Of a stretch of 64,000 nt of DNA, positions 9,404 to 19,578 are shown piece after piece. This stretch comes from Pontibacter pudoricolor (GTDB lineage: Bacteria > Bacteroidota > Bacteroidia > Cytophagales > Hymenobacteraceae). Position numbers and translations under genes: made by a program. Each line of letters opens with the position of its first letter. Position 1 is the first letter of the stretch. The stretch spans positions 3,162,001 through 3,226,000 of the forward strand of contig NZ_CP048106.1 in NCBI RefSeq assembly GCF_010092985.1. The letters are read 5' to 3'. The notes under the pieces were generated by a model. The model saw only the letters and a list, made by a program, of their open reading frames with translations. It was not told the DNA's origin and searched no databases.

Positions 9404-10746
9404 TTAAATGTGCCATTATTAATCCAGTTACCTGCTATAGTATGTGTATTGCCATCGCCATTAAAAGTTGAACCACTTCCTATTGACAGATTGCCATCTA
9501 TAGTTAATGCAGCTGCTGAATTGGCTATAACAGTGGTATTCCCCGAGACCGTTACATCTCCACGTACTGCCATGGGCCCGGGCAATAATTTTGTATTGGT
9601 TCCACTGAGTTTTAGGTGCCAATAATCCGGAGAGGTAAGGGGTGTTACGGTTTGTGCTGTACCATTATATTCTACTGTACTATTTACCTCAAAGGTTCTG
9701 ATTGGATAATTGCCCGGAAAAGATTTATTCCCGCCGATCCGAAGCGTAGCTCCCGAAGCTATACTAAGTTTTCCATCCGCAGGGGTTCTGTTTAAAGTAT
9801 AGTCCCCCAGATTTAATATGCCGGCTAACACCTGTACCTGCACATCTGTAGTGGTACTCATCATAGTTGTGTTAGCTTCCAATGATTTTTCACCGCTCCC
9901 GCTGACCTTTAATATCTGGTATGATATATCACTTTCTATAGTTTGATCACCGGTTGATGCATAGTTAATGACACTGGTCGCGTACATTAAAGCAGGTGTA
10001 AGGTTATAGTTACTATAATAATTTGCTGCTTTAACATAAATAGTTGCGTTAGGATCTATCACAAATGGATTAAGTGTGGCGCCGCTTGCCAGGGTGACTA
10101 AATAAGTTTGGGGATCAAGGCTGCCTGTAACCCGTAGTTGCGGGTCTGCAAACACCTGGTTTTTGGTAAGTCTGGCAGTAGCAAGTTTTGAATTTAGTGT
10201 TATACTACCGCTTATAGTCAGATTACTAAAAGTACTTGTACTACTACCACCTATAGTTTTGCCTGTTCCTGAAAATGTCATGTAAGGGTTTACATTACTC
10301 CTGGCCGTTTCGGATTGCCCCCTTACATATATTTCTTCTGCATAAGTGCCATTGTTTGTCCAGTTGCCCTTAATATCTATTTTCGTTCCATCATTCGTGA
10401 AAGTGGCACCAGAATTTATAGTTACATCACCATGAATGGTCATGCCTTTATCGTTACTTACCCATAAGCTTCCTCCACTTTGTATAGTTAAAGAAAGGCA
10501 TTCGCCCATGGCGTTTAAGTTAACCACAGGCGCTTTCACCTGGCCTCCTATAGCTGGGATAATAACATTAGTACCTGAATTAGGAATAATTTGCGGCGAC
10601 CAGTTAGAAGTCAGATCCCAGCGTGAATTTCCCCCTACCCATGTAACTGTCTGAGCTGCTGCATTGAGCTGCATACCAAACCATATGAGCATTAAAACAG
10701 ATAATCGGATTAACAGAAGTTTGTTAGCAATAGACGTTAAATACAT
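9385..10746 (-). CDS. Giant T9SS surface protein 1, N-terminal part
   Basis: 453 codons ending in GGGL-stop. The first about 32 residues form a signal peptide (LLLIRLSVLMLIWFGMQL, then AAAQ). It is followed by TVTWVGGNSRWDLTSNWSP, an opening also seen in the second giant protein (IKWRGGNGS...NTGDNWD). Repeats then continue to the break, so this fragment alone would be secreted to the periplasm but lacks the sorting tail. Homology to the N-terminus of protein 2 spans both repeats and signal peptide, so the two genes are paralogues. Either a sequencing deficit at the G run or a true frameshift could explain the split. Confidence 0.85.
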   Translation of the reverse strand: MYLTSIANKLLLIRLSVLMLIWFGMQLNAAAQTVTWVGGNSRWDLTSNWSPQIIPNSGTNVIIPAIGGQVKAPVVNLNAMGECLSLTIQSGGSLWVSNDKGMTIHGDVTINSGATFTNDGTKIDIKGNWTNNGTYAEEIYVRGQSETARSNVNPYMTFSGTGKTIGGSSTSTFSNLTISGSITLNSKLATARLTKNQVFADPQLRVTGSLDPQTYLVTLASGATLNPFVIDPNATIYVKAANYYSNYNLTPALMYATSVINYASTGDQTIESDISYQILKVSGSGEKSLEANTTMMSTTTDVQVQVLAGILNLGDYTLNRTPADGKLSIASGATLRIGGNKSFPGNYPIRTFEVNSTVEYNGTAQTVTPLTSPDYWHLKLSGTNTKLLPGPMAVRGDVTVSGNTTVIANSAAALTIDGNLSIGSGSTFNGDGNTHTIAGNWINNGTFNPGGGL

Positions 10747-11250
10747 AGTATAGCTTTTAAAGTACTATGATGCATAGCTCTTCGCTCCCACATCATATTA
10801 TGCTGAGAATAGTATGCGTATGCGTATGCGGCATGCTAAGATTTGTACTAAAAGCTCTGAGGATATCCTTATTACAGGACACGCCTTCTGCTTTAGCAAA
10901 ATTCTGAATTGCTTGGGACCCTCACCATATTCATTAAATTATATATGGAAATGGTAAAATTTAAAACGCTATGATCTATTGAGTATTAATGGATGAATAT
11001 ATATAAATTTACTTATCGTGTCAATACCTTATTGGATTTATTTACTAAATATTTATCCCTTTAGTATTTTCTATCAAAAAGAGCCTTTAAATCAATATTG
11101 CCTGTTGATAGCGTTCAATTATTAATGTAGTTCTGTTGGGCAGGATAAGGCAGTAGTTACCGGATGAGATGAGATTTTGTCGGATTTTAGTATTCGTTTT
11201 TTATTGGCACCAGCCACCTAAACTATAGGGCTTGCTCCTGCCTTAAAATA
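10747..11250. other. Gene-free AT-rich spacer between the two giant genes
   Basis: About 500 AT-rich bases upstream of giant gene 1 without any plausible coding frame. A short GCGTATGCGTATGCGGCATGC stretch near 10815 is the only small repeat. The promoter of giant gene 1 should lie here, but I see no full TTTG/N19/TAnnTTTG match. Confidence 0.5.
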
Positions 11251-11282
11251 AAAACAGGCTCCCTTGCGAGGAGCCTGTTTTT
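11251..11282 (-). terminator. Intrinsic terminator after giant gene 2
   Basis: AAAACAGGCTCC-cttgcga-GGAGCCTGTTTT, a 12-base stem whose T-rich side serves the minus-strand gene ending at 11303. Confidence 0.85.
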
Positions 11283-11302
11283 ATTATGCTTAGTTGTTAA
11301 CC

Positions 11303-14300
11303 TTACTCTTTCATCAGTTTTATAGTTTGCTGCCTCCCGTTCAATTCTATTACCAGCATGTATAAGCCTGGTTCATATGCAGTATTTGCTAATGCTAGTG
11401 GGCTATCATTAACTCCGGCCTCAACATGCAATGCCTCTGTTTTAAGTAAACGACCAGTAGCAGTGTACAGCTTTATAGTTGCAACCCCGCGCTCTGGGGA
11501 GCTTATGTTTACACGTAACTTATCCTTAAATGGATTTGGATACGCTTCAGAAGGACTAGCAGCCACTATGTCTCCAAAGTTTACAGTCTTAGGACCATAT
11601 ATTTTAGACGTGCCATCGAAATCGACCTGCTTCAGGCGATAATACTGCACTCCGTTTTTACTGCTACGCGCATCCGTAAAACTATAGTCCTGCTTCATAG
11701 CCGATGATCCTACTCTGCTTTCTACAAACCCGAGCCTCTCGTAATTTTTCCCATCTACAGATACCTGCACTTCAAATCCCTGGTTGTTTTGCTCGGTCGC
11801 CGTTGTCCATTTCAACTCAGCATTGTTTCCTCTTTTGGTAGCTGTGAAAGACAGCAACTCTACCGGGAGAGGCTTAATTGTACTTCCTAAGGTCATTCGT
11901 GTCAGGCTATTTATACCTGTAGAAGTTAAGGTGTTAGTGTATGTATCAGGAGCAACTCCTGAATGTTTTACCCATTGATCTGCAACGCCATTTACACCTT
12001 GCACTAGGTTGTGTAAGCGGAGTTCTGCTTCTTCAGCTTGCAGGCCGTTCAATTCGCTATCAAAGTATTTAAAAACAACTTTTGCATTCAGGTCAGTGCT
12101 GTTTACCTGCTGCGTACTTGCCTTCGAGTAGGTGCTGTTGCCTGCAGTAGTAGAGCCTGTAAAGGTAAAGTTTCGGTTTATGCTTTGATTACCTGTACCA
12201 CCTGTTATTGCTGCTCCTGCGCCTGTTTGCCGTTCTACTGTTATCTCACCTGGCGCAACAGATGCGGTAATCTCTAATCCCATTCCGCCGAATGCTTCGG
12301 TGGCTGTAGTCAGTGTGCGGGTTGTTTGTACCTTACCTGTTACAGAGTTGCCTTCGCTTTCTATTATTTGGGCAGTAGGAGCTAAAATGAACTTGCTATC
12401 GCCACCTGTATTTATCGTACCTAGTGTAAGTCTAAGTTCTTTCGCTATATCAACATCTGCTTTACTTTCTAAGGTCTTAGAACCACCTTTTGATACCCAA
12501 ATGCTGCTGTATCTAAGTTTAGGTATAACCTGCTCGCCTGTACCATTAAAGTCTATCGTAGTTTCTGTTGATGTTAAGTCTGCAGCTGTACCATCTACTA
12601 CTGTAAATGTATTTGCCACGCCTGTTATGCCAGAGAAAGTTTTCAGGCTTCCATTACTTAGCGTTAGGTCGTAGTAGTTGCCTGATAGAACAGGTTGTGC
12701 TATTGTCCCATTGTAATTAACGTGTACACCTGTATCGTCAGCATCAACTATAACTCCTTCGGCTTTAGTCGCAATTCCTGAAATACTTAAAACCTTGTTC
12801 CCTTCTGCCTCGAATTTAGCAGCAAATGTCTTAGTTCCTCCAGTACTCAACGTCAAGTTTTTATAGGCAAGTGGCGCAACTATCTGATTGCCTGCACCAT
12901 TAAACTCTACTGTTTCAGGAGCTATTACTGATTGAGTTGACTCTCCCTTTACAATTAAGTTACCAGCAATTTTAGCAGTTCCGGTGTCGAAGGTAGCTGT
13001 AGCGGTATTATTTAGTGCCAGGTTACCGTACTGCACACTTCTTACCTGCTGGCTTGCTCCATAATATTCTACTGTACTTGTCGGCGCAAGACTGAACACA
13101 TCTGCAGCAGGCAATGTGCTGTTACCACCAACTTTTATAGTGGCGCCCGGCAATGCAGCAACTGTTGTAATTATTGGCTCTTCAACTACAAGATCCGGAT
13201 ATTCTGTTACAGTTTTGTCCTTTAAGTCTAATGTGCCTCTCTGCACTATCATACTTAAAAGCTTAGCTATGTTTGTACCTAATGAGACGGAAGTAGTTTG
13301 GGCGTCTTTCGCAACTATTAATTTAGATAGCTCCAAAGTAGAGACAGGATCTGTAGAGATTGCAGAAGGATATGCACCTATAAAGGTTAATGTGTTTTCA
13401 CCAACACTAAAGTCTACTCCTTTATGGATTAAGCTGCCATACAAGTACACGTTCTTACCAACTGTCAATTTAGAGCCCGCATCTACTGTTAAGTTACCTA
13501 ACATAGTCGTTCCGTTACCTGAGATTTTAGAGTCAGCACCAGCAAAAGTAAAATCAGCACCAATACCAAATGGAGCCAATGGATCAACACTAGGGTTCAT
13601 ACTTATTATACTGCCGTTGTTAACTATTTCGCCTTTTATTAAAAAGTATGTTCCCAAGGTTGCCCCTGGAACATAAGGTATAGCATTAAGCACACCACCA
13701 CTTTCAACAACTAGGTTTCCGTCTATGGTCCAGTCTTTTATACCAAGTACATAGTCTTTACTTAAAGTTGTGGTTGTAACCCCCTTTGTATTAGCAATAA
13801 CTAAATTATTAAGCTGAGGCGATTTAGTACCAACTAATAGTATCCGACCTGAACCTCCGAACTTTAATGTACCAGTACTTTCAAAAGTGCCAAACTCGAA
13901 CGGATGTGCTTCTGGGGCAGGAGCAAAAGGGTAAGGGGGCGAAAAATCTATCAGACCTGAACTCTTGAAAGTACCCTTGTTTATAAAGGCTGAATATAGT
14001 TTATGCGTATAGGGACCGCCATTGAAAGTTGAGTTTGGCATAACAGTAAAAATACCTGCAACTGCCCACCCCACGCTTGTAGCAATTTCTTCTCCTTTAG
14101 TGTTATCCAGGCTTATAGTCACGTTCGCAAACTCAGGTGAGCGTGTTGAGTTAAATACCGGTGCCACCGTACCTGTAAACTCAACCGTAGGGGCCTCCCC
14201 GTTGTGCGGGATAATCGGTGCCAGTAATTGTATGGTTTGCTTACGAACCCCTAAAAACTTTGCTGTTCCATTACTGAATAACATACCTGAGTTTCTAAAG

Positions 14301-17300
14301 TCCCCGGCAATGTCAACCTTTGCATTAGCAGCCACAAAGTATCCGTTTTTAGGTATTGATGTTTTTAAAAAGCCTCTCTCTTTTGGATTAGGGTTATCCG
14401 GAAATTCATACACATTACCATCACCCGTAATATCTAAATTTCCATTGATTGTGAAGAATGGAGCCATTAATGCATACATAGACCCCACACTGATAACCAT
14501 GTTATTAACAGTCAGCTTGCTACCGGTAATATACTTAGTGCTGCCAGCTGTATTTGCTAAGATCAACGTACCGGTAGGCGGAGTTGGAGCGGTATATGTT
14601 CCCGGAGAAAATGTACCCTTAATGACAAAGCTACCGGAAAGTGTAAGTGTTTGATTGCTCACATCCAGCTTGGCGCTTTCATCAATCGTAAGCTTACCTT
14701 TTACTATAGTTGCTCCCTGTAAGGTCTTCGGCAGAGCATCGCCTCCCCCTGTAAAATCTAATTTACCATACGTTAAGGATTTCACCTGTTGCGCTATTGT
14801 CCCTGAATAACTCACAGTACTCGCCGTATCAAGCAAGTTCGTATTAAAATTGGCCGGAAAGTTATCCGCTCCCTTTAAATCTAAGGAAGCACCTGCTGCA
14901 AGCGAAAATGTACCACCTACGGTACTCCTAGTCAGAGCTCTGTCTCCCAGACTTAGCTTGCCCTGCTGCACCGTAACGTCACCATTCACGACAATGGCAC
15001 CATTTACATTCGTGTTATTTGAAACAATAAGATTATTAAACTCTGATGTTGAAACAGACTGCGTATTTACTCCCGCAAGAGTAACCGTACCCGTTCCTGG
15101 CACAAACGTACCAGCTATTTTATTCCAGTTTCCTTTTAAATCAATATCGATGTTTGCGCTATTAAGTATACCATTTGTAGTAGTTGTTACACCTTCGGTT
15201 ACTATGCTATTCCCGATGGTCACATTTCCGTTAACAGTAATTTTTCTTATGGTACTGTTAGATGACTGCATTAAAAGGTTCCCGTTCTTAATAAACAGGT
15301 TTCCCACTATAGTCTTGTTCTCGCCCAGTGCATATTGAGCAACACCTCCGGTTTTGTCTATTGTTAAGTTATGATAATCCAAATCCGCTACTATCTGCGT
15401 ATTGCTGCCCTCGTATGTTACTGTACCTATAGTCGCGAAAGTCCCTAATGTCTTAATGAAATCACCTTTAAGACGCATATTACCACTACCTAAATTTAAG
15501 CTTGCCGAGTTCTGGTATAGTGCCCCTGCAACGATTATCTCGCCTGCATTTTTATTTATATTGATTTTGTGCAGGTCATTATCGAGCTGAAGGTTACTTC
15601 TTACTTCTAATAATTGATCTCCTGTATTTATAGTATGTGTCTGGGCACTTGTACCTATAGCAGCAATGTTACCTTTTACAATCAGCGCAGGAGTACCAAT
15701 AAAACCATTTGACAAAGTAGAGCTAATAGTCAGTATAATATTATGATCCGGTTTGAACTGAAGACCCTTAACAAATACTTCTGAACCGATAGTTGGCTCA
15801 TAGGTATGAGCTTCTGTTCCGAGTTCTACGATATCAGAAGAAGTTGGCCCAGAAGAAGGGTCTTCCTTCGTAACTCCATCAACCTGCAATTTGTACCAGT
15901 TTCCTTTGTCTTCCCATTTCGTATTTACTTTACCAATCCAAACAAATCTGTTAGGCTTATCTGATAGGGCCCAGTACTTATTTAAATTCGTGTAACCTTC
16001 TGTGTTTGCAGTAGTCACACCGTTATCCTCCACCCAGTTAGCCTGGTAATCATTAAGTTTCTTGTCGGCTGGAGACCAGTTCACACCCACCGGATAAGAA
16101 TCTGAATAGGACAATTTGAGCCCATCTTCATCACTTTTCTCAGTGTTACCATTAAGTTCAGAATCTTCATATTGTAACCTTAGTTTAGCTTTGGTGTATG
16201 CACCATTGGTTTGTACACGATATAAGCGGTTTACCGGGGTTGCACCTGAGAAAGTAACAACTGTAGGTATAGTTGTTACAGATACCTGTGTGACAGGTGT
16301 CGAAATGGTGCCAAAGTTTATAGATACATAAGGGCCGTTAAATAAGTGCTCAGTGGTTGCTGCGAAGCCACCTGGTTTTACCTTTGTAATTGTACCCTCA
16401 ACCCAGCCATTACCATATCGCTCTCCGGAAACTATAACTTCGTTAGCCCCTGTCTTCATAAAACCTGTCGTTAAATACAGGTCTTTTGTATTTATATTAT
16501 TAGCAAGCGTTATAAAGTTTGAGGTACCAACTTTATTTATTCTGATAATGTTAAAGGTTGTAGCACCTGTTAACGAAGTATTGGCGCTGCCTGTAAAGTT
16601 GAAAGCCCCATTACCTGCTGATAGAGTTCCACTATTTTTCCAGTTCCCATACAAATTATGCGTGTAATCATCGCCTGCTGCGAATGTGACATTAGTATTT
16701 ACCGATATGTCGCCCAGTATAGTAAGCGCCCCTGCAGCTGTTTTACTTACTGCACCAGCGTTGCTTGATAACTGTAGATTATAATAGGTAGTATTAGTGA
16801 CACTCTGAGCGCCTCCATTATAAATTACAGTGTTTGGAACATTACTGCCTGCATTAAATTTTAAAGCAATGTCCGTGAGACTACCTGCAACCCCCATTGT
16901 AGCATTTGTCGCCATTGTTAGCGCTGAGCCCGAGATAATAACATTATATAGATTATGGACGCCACCAAAAGAGGAGGAACCATTAAATGTTATAATTCCT
17001 GCCGACGCTTCCAGTCCGCTGCCACTTAAGTCAGACATAATTGAGAAGCTTGAGCCGGTTGTGATCTTTGTAGCGGGGGCTGCAGGTGCTATATTAACTC
17101 CAAAGAACTGCGTTTTACCAGTTCCACTATGGGTGATATTCTTTATTTCGCCAGCATTATTTATAGTGTTGGTAAAGGTGATTGTACCGCCTGTTGCAGT
17201 AAAGGCTCCGGTACCCATAGTTTCGAAGTTACCATTAACTATAAAAGATGCGCTTGTGTTAGTTGTTCCGCTTATAGTTAAGTTATACAATACTATGCTT

Positions 17301-17332
17301 GTTCCACTAATTGATTTTGAAAGACCAGCCAT
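11303..17332 (-). CDS. Giant T9SS surface protein 2, C-terminal part (2009 residues)
   Basis: Largest open frame of the window. It is continuous with the frame ending at 17335 if one G is added to the four-G run at 17343-17340; the junction then reads QSAG-G-LTMAGLSKS. Dozens of repeats follow the pattern GT-x-YEG...QIV...LDYHNLTI and GNLTV-GS-LTVG, typical of secreted beta-helical adhesins. An internal non-repeat block (DEDGLKLSYSD, FVWIGKVNTKWEDKGNW) separates two repeat arrays and is also present in protein 1. The C-terminus has LPVELLSFTATK, then the type A sorting domain starting EAYPNPF and ending QTIKLMKE. The likely role is surface adhesion or gliding; this is inference. TATAGTT sites are about four times rarer here than in protein 1. 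Confidence 0.85.
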   Translation of the reverse strand: MAGLSKSISGTSIVLYNLTISGTTNTSASFIVNGNFETMGTGAFTATGGTITFTNTINNAGEIKNITHSGTGKTQFFGVNIAPAAPATKITTGSSFSIMSDLSGSGLEASAGIITFNGSSSFGGVHNLYNVIISGSALTMATNATMGVAGSLTDIALKFNAGSNVPNTVIYNGGAQSVTNTTYYNLQLSSNAGAVSKTAAGALTILGDISVNTNVTFAAGDDYTHNLYGNWKNSGTLSAGNGAFNFTGSANTSLTGATTFNIIRINKVGTSNFITLANNINTKDLYLTTGFMKTGANEVIVSGERYGNGWVEGTITKVKPGGFAATTEHLFNGPYVSINFGTISTPVTQVSVTTIPTVVTFSGATPVNRLYRVQTNGAYTKAKLRLQYEDSELNGNTEKSDEDGLKLSYSDSYPVGVNWSPADKKLNDYQANWVEDNGVTTANTEGYTNLNKYWALSDKPNRFVWIGKVNTKWEDKGNWYKLQVDGVTKEDPSSGPTSSDIVELGTEAHTYEPTIGSEVFVKGLQFKPDHNIILTISSTLSNGFIGTPALIVKGNIAAIGTSAQTHTINTGDQLLEVRSNLQLDNDLHKININKNAGEIIVAGALYQNSASLNLGSGNMRLKGDFIKTLGTFATIGTVTYEGSNTQIVADLDYHNLTIDKTGGVAQYALGENKTIVGNLFIKNGNLLMQSSNSTIRKITVNGNVTIGNSIVTEGVTTTTNGILNSANIDIDLKGNWNKIAGTFVPGTGTVTLAGVNTQSVSTSEFNNLIVSNNTNVNGAIVVNGDVTVQQGKLSLGDRALTRSTVGGTFSLAAGASLDLKGADNFPANFNTNLLDTASTVSYSGTIAQQVKSLTYGKLDFTGGGDALPKTLQGATIVKGKLTIDESAKLDVSNQTLTLSGSFVIKGTFSPGTYTAPTPPTGTLILANTAGSTKYITGSKLTVNNMVISVGSMYALMAPFFTINGNLDITGDGNVYEFPDNPNPKERGFLKTSIPKNGYFVAANAKVDIAGDFRNSGMLFSNGTAKFLGVRKQTIQLLAPIIPHNGEAPTVEFTGTVAPVFNSTRSPEFANVTISLDNTKGEEIATSVGWAVAGIFTVMPNSTFNGGPYTHKLYSAFINKGTFKSSGLIDFSPPYPFAPAPEAHPFEFGTFESTGTLKFGGSGRILLVGTKSPQLNNLVIANTKGVTTTTLSKDYVLGIKDWTIDGNLVVESGGVLNAIPYVPGATLGTYFLIKGEIVNNGSIISMNPSVDPLAPFGIGADFTFAGADSKISGNGTTMLGNLTVDAGSKLTVGKNVYLYGSLIHKGVDFSVGENTLTFIGAYPSAISTDPVSTLELSKLIVAKDAQTTSVSLGTNIAKLLSMIVQRGTLDLKDKTVTEYPDLVVEEPIITTVAALPGATIKVGGNSTLPAADVFSLAPTSTVEYYGASQQVRSVQYGNLALNNTATATFDTGTAKIAGNLIVKGESTQSVIAPETVEFNGAGNQIVAPLAYKNLTLSTGGTKTFAAKFEAEGNKVLSISGIATKAEGVIVDADDTGVHVNYNGTIAQPVLSGNYYDLTLSNGSLKTFSGITGVANTFTVVDGTAADLTSTETTIDFNGTGEQVIPKLRYSSIWVSKGGSKTLESKADVDIAKELRLTLGTINTGGDSKFILAPTAQIIESEGNSVTGKVQTTRTLTTATEAFGGMGLEITASVAPGEITVERQTGAGAAITGGTGNQSINRNFTFTGSTTAGNSTYSKASTQQVNSTDLNAKVVFKYFDSELNGLQAEEAELRLHNLVQGVNGVADQWVKHSGVAPDTYTNTLTSTGINSLTRMTLGSTIKPLPVELLSFTATKRGNNAELKWTTATEQNNQGFEVQVSVDGKNYERLGFVESRVGSSAMKQDYSFTDARSSKNGVQYYRLKQVDFDGTSKIYGPKTVNFGDIVAASPSEAYPNPFKDKLRVNISSPERGVATIKLYTATGRLLKTEALHVEAGVNDSPLALANTAYEPGLYMLVIELNGRQQTIKLMKE

Positions 17333-17334
17333 GG

Positions 17335-18144
17335 TCAGTCCCCAGCACTTTGTGTAAGTGTACCTGCCCCGGTAGTTTCTAAGTTACCTCTTATTGTCAG
17401 GCTTTGTGCCGAAGGCACTTTTATAGTTGTACCCAAACCTGCGACCTGCAGATTGTAAAACTCATTTCGGAGGGTTGGGCTTAATGCTGTTGTTAACGTT
17501 CTTTCTATCTTTTTACCTGTACCGGTTAATATCACTGTGCTTGTTCCACCAAAAAAGTCTGCGTTATTGATCCAGTCGCCACCTACGGTATGTGTAAATG
17601 CTCCAGCATTAAATGATGCCGTACCACTCAGGTCTACTTTTCCTGTAATCGCAAGTGATCCTTTTGCCTCAAAAGTTAGCGGACTACCTGTACCCGAAGC
17701 TTCTAAATACCCTGCTATAACCAATGCACTCGTGGCAGGCATATCCTTCAGTCCATTTCCTGTAAGGGATAGATTACCATAGCCTTTTGTAACGTTAGCA
17801 ACAGTTTGCCCTGCCCCATAATAGTTTACAGTACTGTTTGGGCCTAAATCGACAGTTGCAAAGTTGGCTGGAAAGTTTGATCCGCTCAGTTTTAGTGTAG
17901 CAAGGTTTGCTACGTTCATTGTCCCGCCAAATCCGGTTCTGCCAAAAGTATAGTTTAATATGTCGAGGGTCCCCGCATCTACAAACAGATCAGATAATAT
18001 AGTAGTTGCTGCTGTCAGTGATTTAATGCCACTACCGCTGATACGCAGCACACCATACGATCTACCGGCAGGTGAAAGGATATTTTGATTTCCAGTACCT
18101 GAATAGTTAATTACTCCAAGCGCATCCAGCGTAGTTGGGAACAT
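17335..18144 (-). CDS. Giant T9SS surface protein 2, middle part
   Basis: Repeat segment of 269 codons from its first ATG. The frame is open further upstream to about 18215 and reads IHVTGTNFIDNY before MFPTTLDALGVINYSGTGNQ, matching the segment TIYVKAANYYSNY...VINYASTGDQ of protein 1. Both ends are frame breaks: a missing base at the G run 18212-18209 upstream and at 17343-17340 downstream. Neither signal peptide nor sorting tail is present, so this is not an independent gene. With both bases restored, 11303-18977 is exactly 2559 codons. Confidence 0.8.
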   Translation of the reverse strand: MFPTTLDALGVINYSGTGNQNILSPAGRSYGVLRISGSGIKSLTAATTILSDLFVDAGTLDILNYTFGRTGFGGTMNVANLATLKLSGSNFPANFATVDLGPNSTVNYYGAGQTVANVTKGYGNLSLTGNGLKDMPATSALVIAGYLEASGTGSPLTFEAKGSLAITGKVDLSGTASFNAGAFTHTVGGDWINNADFFGGTSTVILTGTGKKIERTLTTALSPTLRNEFYNLQVAGLGTTIKVPSAQSLTIRGNLETTGAGTLTQSAGD

Positions 18145-18176
18145 GACCGCAGCAGAGCTGCTTGAAGTATAGTTGT

Positions 18177-18977
18177 CTATGAAATTTGTTCCTGTAACAT
18201 GGATTGTGCCCCTTGAGCAACCTCAAATACCAGACCTGATGCTGTTGCGCTACCTTCGAACTTAACAGCATGATTTGCGGGATTAAGCGTACCGGTAACA
18301 TATAATTGCGCAGGTATGGTAAGCGAAACGTTATTATTTTTGGTATTTACCGCTTGTACAGTTGTTAAATTTAGTACACTACCAAGTGTAATAGAGCCTG
18401 AAATTTTAAGGTTACTAAAGCCTCTGTTTACATCAGTTACTGTTAGCCCTGATATAATACCTGTACCATAAAACTCTGTAACAGGCCATACTTTGCTTGC
18501 ATTTCCTTTCCCGCTGTTTTCCGCATAAGCAACCTCCGAATATCTACCCCCTGCAGCTACTGTAAAGCTTCCTCCATAAAATGTCTGAGCACCTATGTTT
18601 CTTAAATAACCATTTGCTCCGATCTTTACATCCCCTGTAACACGCATGCTTCTTGGGGCCATATAAAATTCTACAGCTTTTCCTTCGCCTATGGTTAATG
18701 ATTTAACTGTGTAATCGGCCCAGTCATTTATTACAGGTCCGTCTTTGTTGTTGGCCATATCGGTATCACCAATCACTACATCATCATTAATACCAGGTAC
18801 TCTTTTAAGATCCCAGTTATCTCCGGTGTTCCAGTCTGTTGCTGTACTTCCATTGCCGCCACGCCATTTTATGACATCTGCGAAGCTGTTCAGACTTACA
18901 AATACCAGCACAACAAACATAGCAGCCGGAAAACGCCTAGTAGGCAGCAAACCATTAATGAATGTAAAAACTCTCAT
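18177..18977 (-). CDS. Giant T9SS surface protein 2, N-terminal part
   Basis: 266 codons. The N-terminus is a signal peptide: basic MRVFTFINGLLPTRRF, hydrophobic AAMFVVLVFVSLNSF, cleavage near FAD. The mature start DVIKWRGGNGSTATDWNTG parallels protein 1. The frame ends ...EVAQGAQSMLQEQIS-stop. Restoring one G gives EVAQGG-TIHVTG, which aligns with DPNATIYVKA of protein 1, so the stop is a frameshift product. Upstream of 18977 I see no clear promoter. Confidence 0.85.
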   Translation of the reverse strand: MRVFTFINGLLPTRRFPAAMFVVLVFVSLNSFADVIKWRGGNGSTATDWNTGDNWDLKRVPGINDDVVIGDTDMANNKDGPVINDWADYTVKSLTIGEGKAVEFYMAPRSMRVTGDVKIGANGYLRNIGAQTFYGGSFTVAAGGRYSEVAYAENSGKGNASKVWPVTEFYGTGIISGLTVTDVNRGFSNLKISGSITLGSVLNLTTVQAVNTKNNNVSLTIPAQLYVTGTLNPANHAVKFEGSATASGLVFEVAQGAQSMLQEQIS

Positions 18978-19578
18978 AAGGGTGAAATAAAATAAACTAA
19001 TATGTTTGGTAACTTATAGTATGGCAACCGCTCACAAATTTGTAGAGCGTAAGCGGCCAGGCCTTGGCGTGAAGATTAGGGGCGGAATAGAATTTTTCAT
19101 AGTTTTTACTTCCAAAAGCCTGTAATTTCCCCCGCTTCCTGCACTTAATCGTTTGCATCAAAATGGGGCAAATTTTAACATTATGAGCACTTTTTTAAGT
19201 ATTAAATACATTATAACAATACCCATCGTCTTATATTTATAGAAGTTATAGAAGGATTAACACTTAAACAAGAGCACGCTCATAGCCTAAAAGTCGATCT
19301 CGACTATATACAAAGCGTACCCTGCCTTGTAATAGCCAAGACCATATTCGCATGGTTAAGTGCAATAAAAAACTTTATTAAATACTGTAATCAGTGATAG
19401 AAATTACTCGGAAAGGGCAATTCCGAATATTAGACAACTCATATATTGAACTATTCTTATCTTCATTTAAGAATAGCATGGGATTGGATTAATATTTTAC
19501 CCGAAAACTTACAATTGCCTGCGCTTACTGGATTAGGAGGGTGGGCTTGGTTCTGAATGTAGATTTGTATGAGCCCGA
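18978..19578. other. 600-base spacer, possibly holding a decayed HTH gene
   Basis: No intact gene. A plus-strand frame with no start codon, open from 19206 to the stop at 19397, encodes EGLTLKQEHAHSLKVDLDY and then IQSVPCLVIAKTIFAWLSAI. This resembles an XRE-type helix-turn-helix (GLT-x-x-x-LA...Y-I-x-x-V) and may be a relic. The rest is AT-rich without recognisable signals. Confidence 0.35.

Noticed and set aside
12300..17357. Many plus-strand open frames opposite the giant T9SS genes (up to 210 codons)
   Set aside because: They mirror the Thr/Val/Gly repeats of the minus-strand genes and read as hydrophobic low-complexity chains. No promoter or family match.
9385..18215. Programmed ribosomal frameshifting in the giant genes
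   Set aside because: The G runs do not form a canonical X-XXY-YYZ slippery site with a following pseudoknot that I can see, and three such events in related genes are better explained by lost bases or switching tracts.
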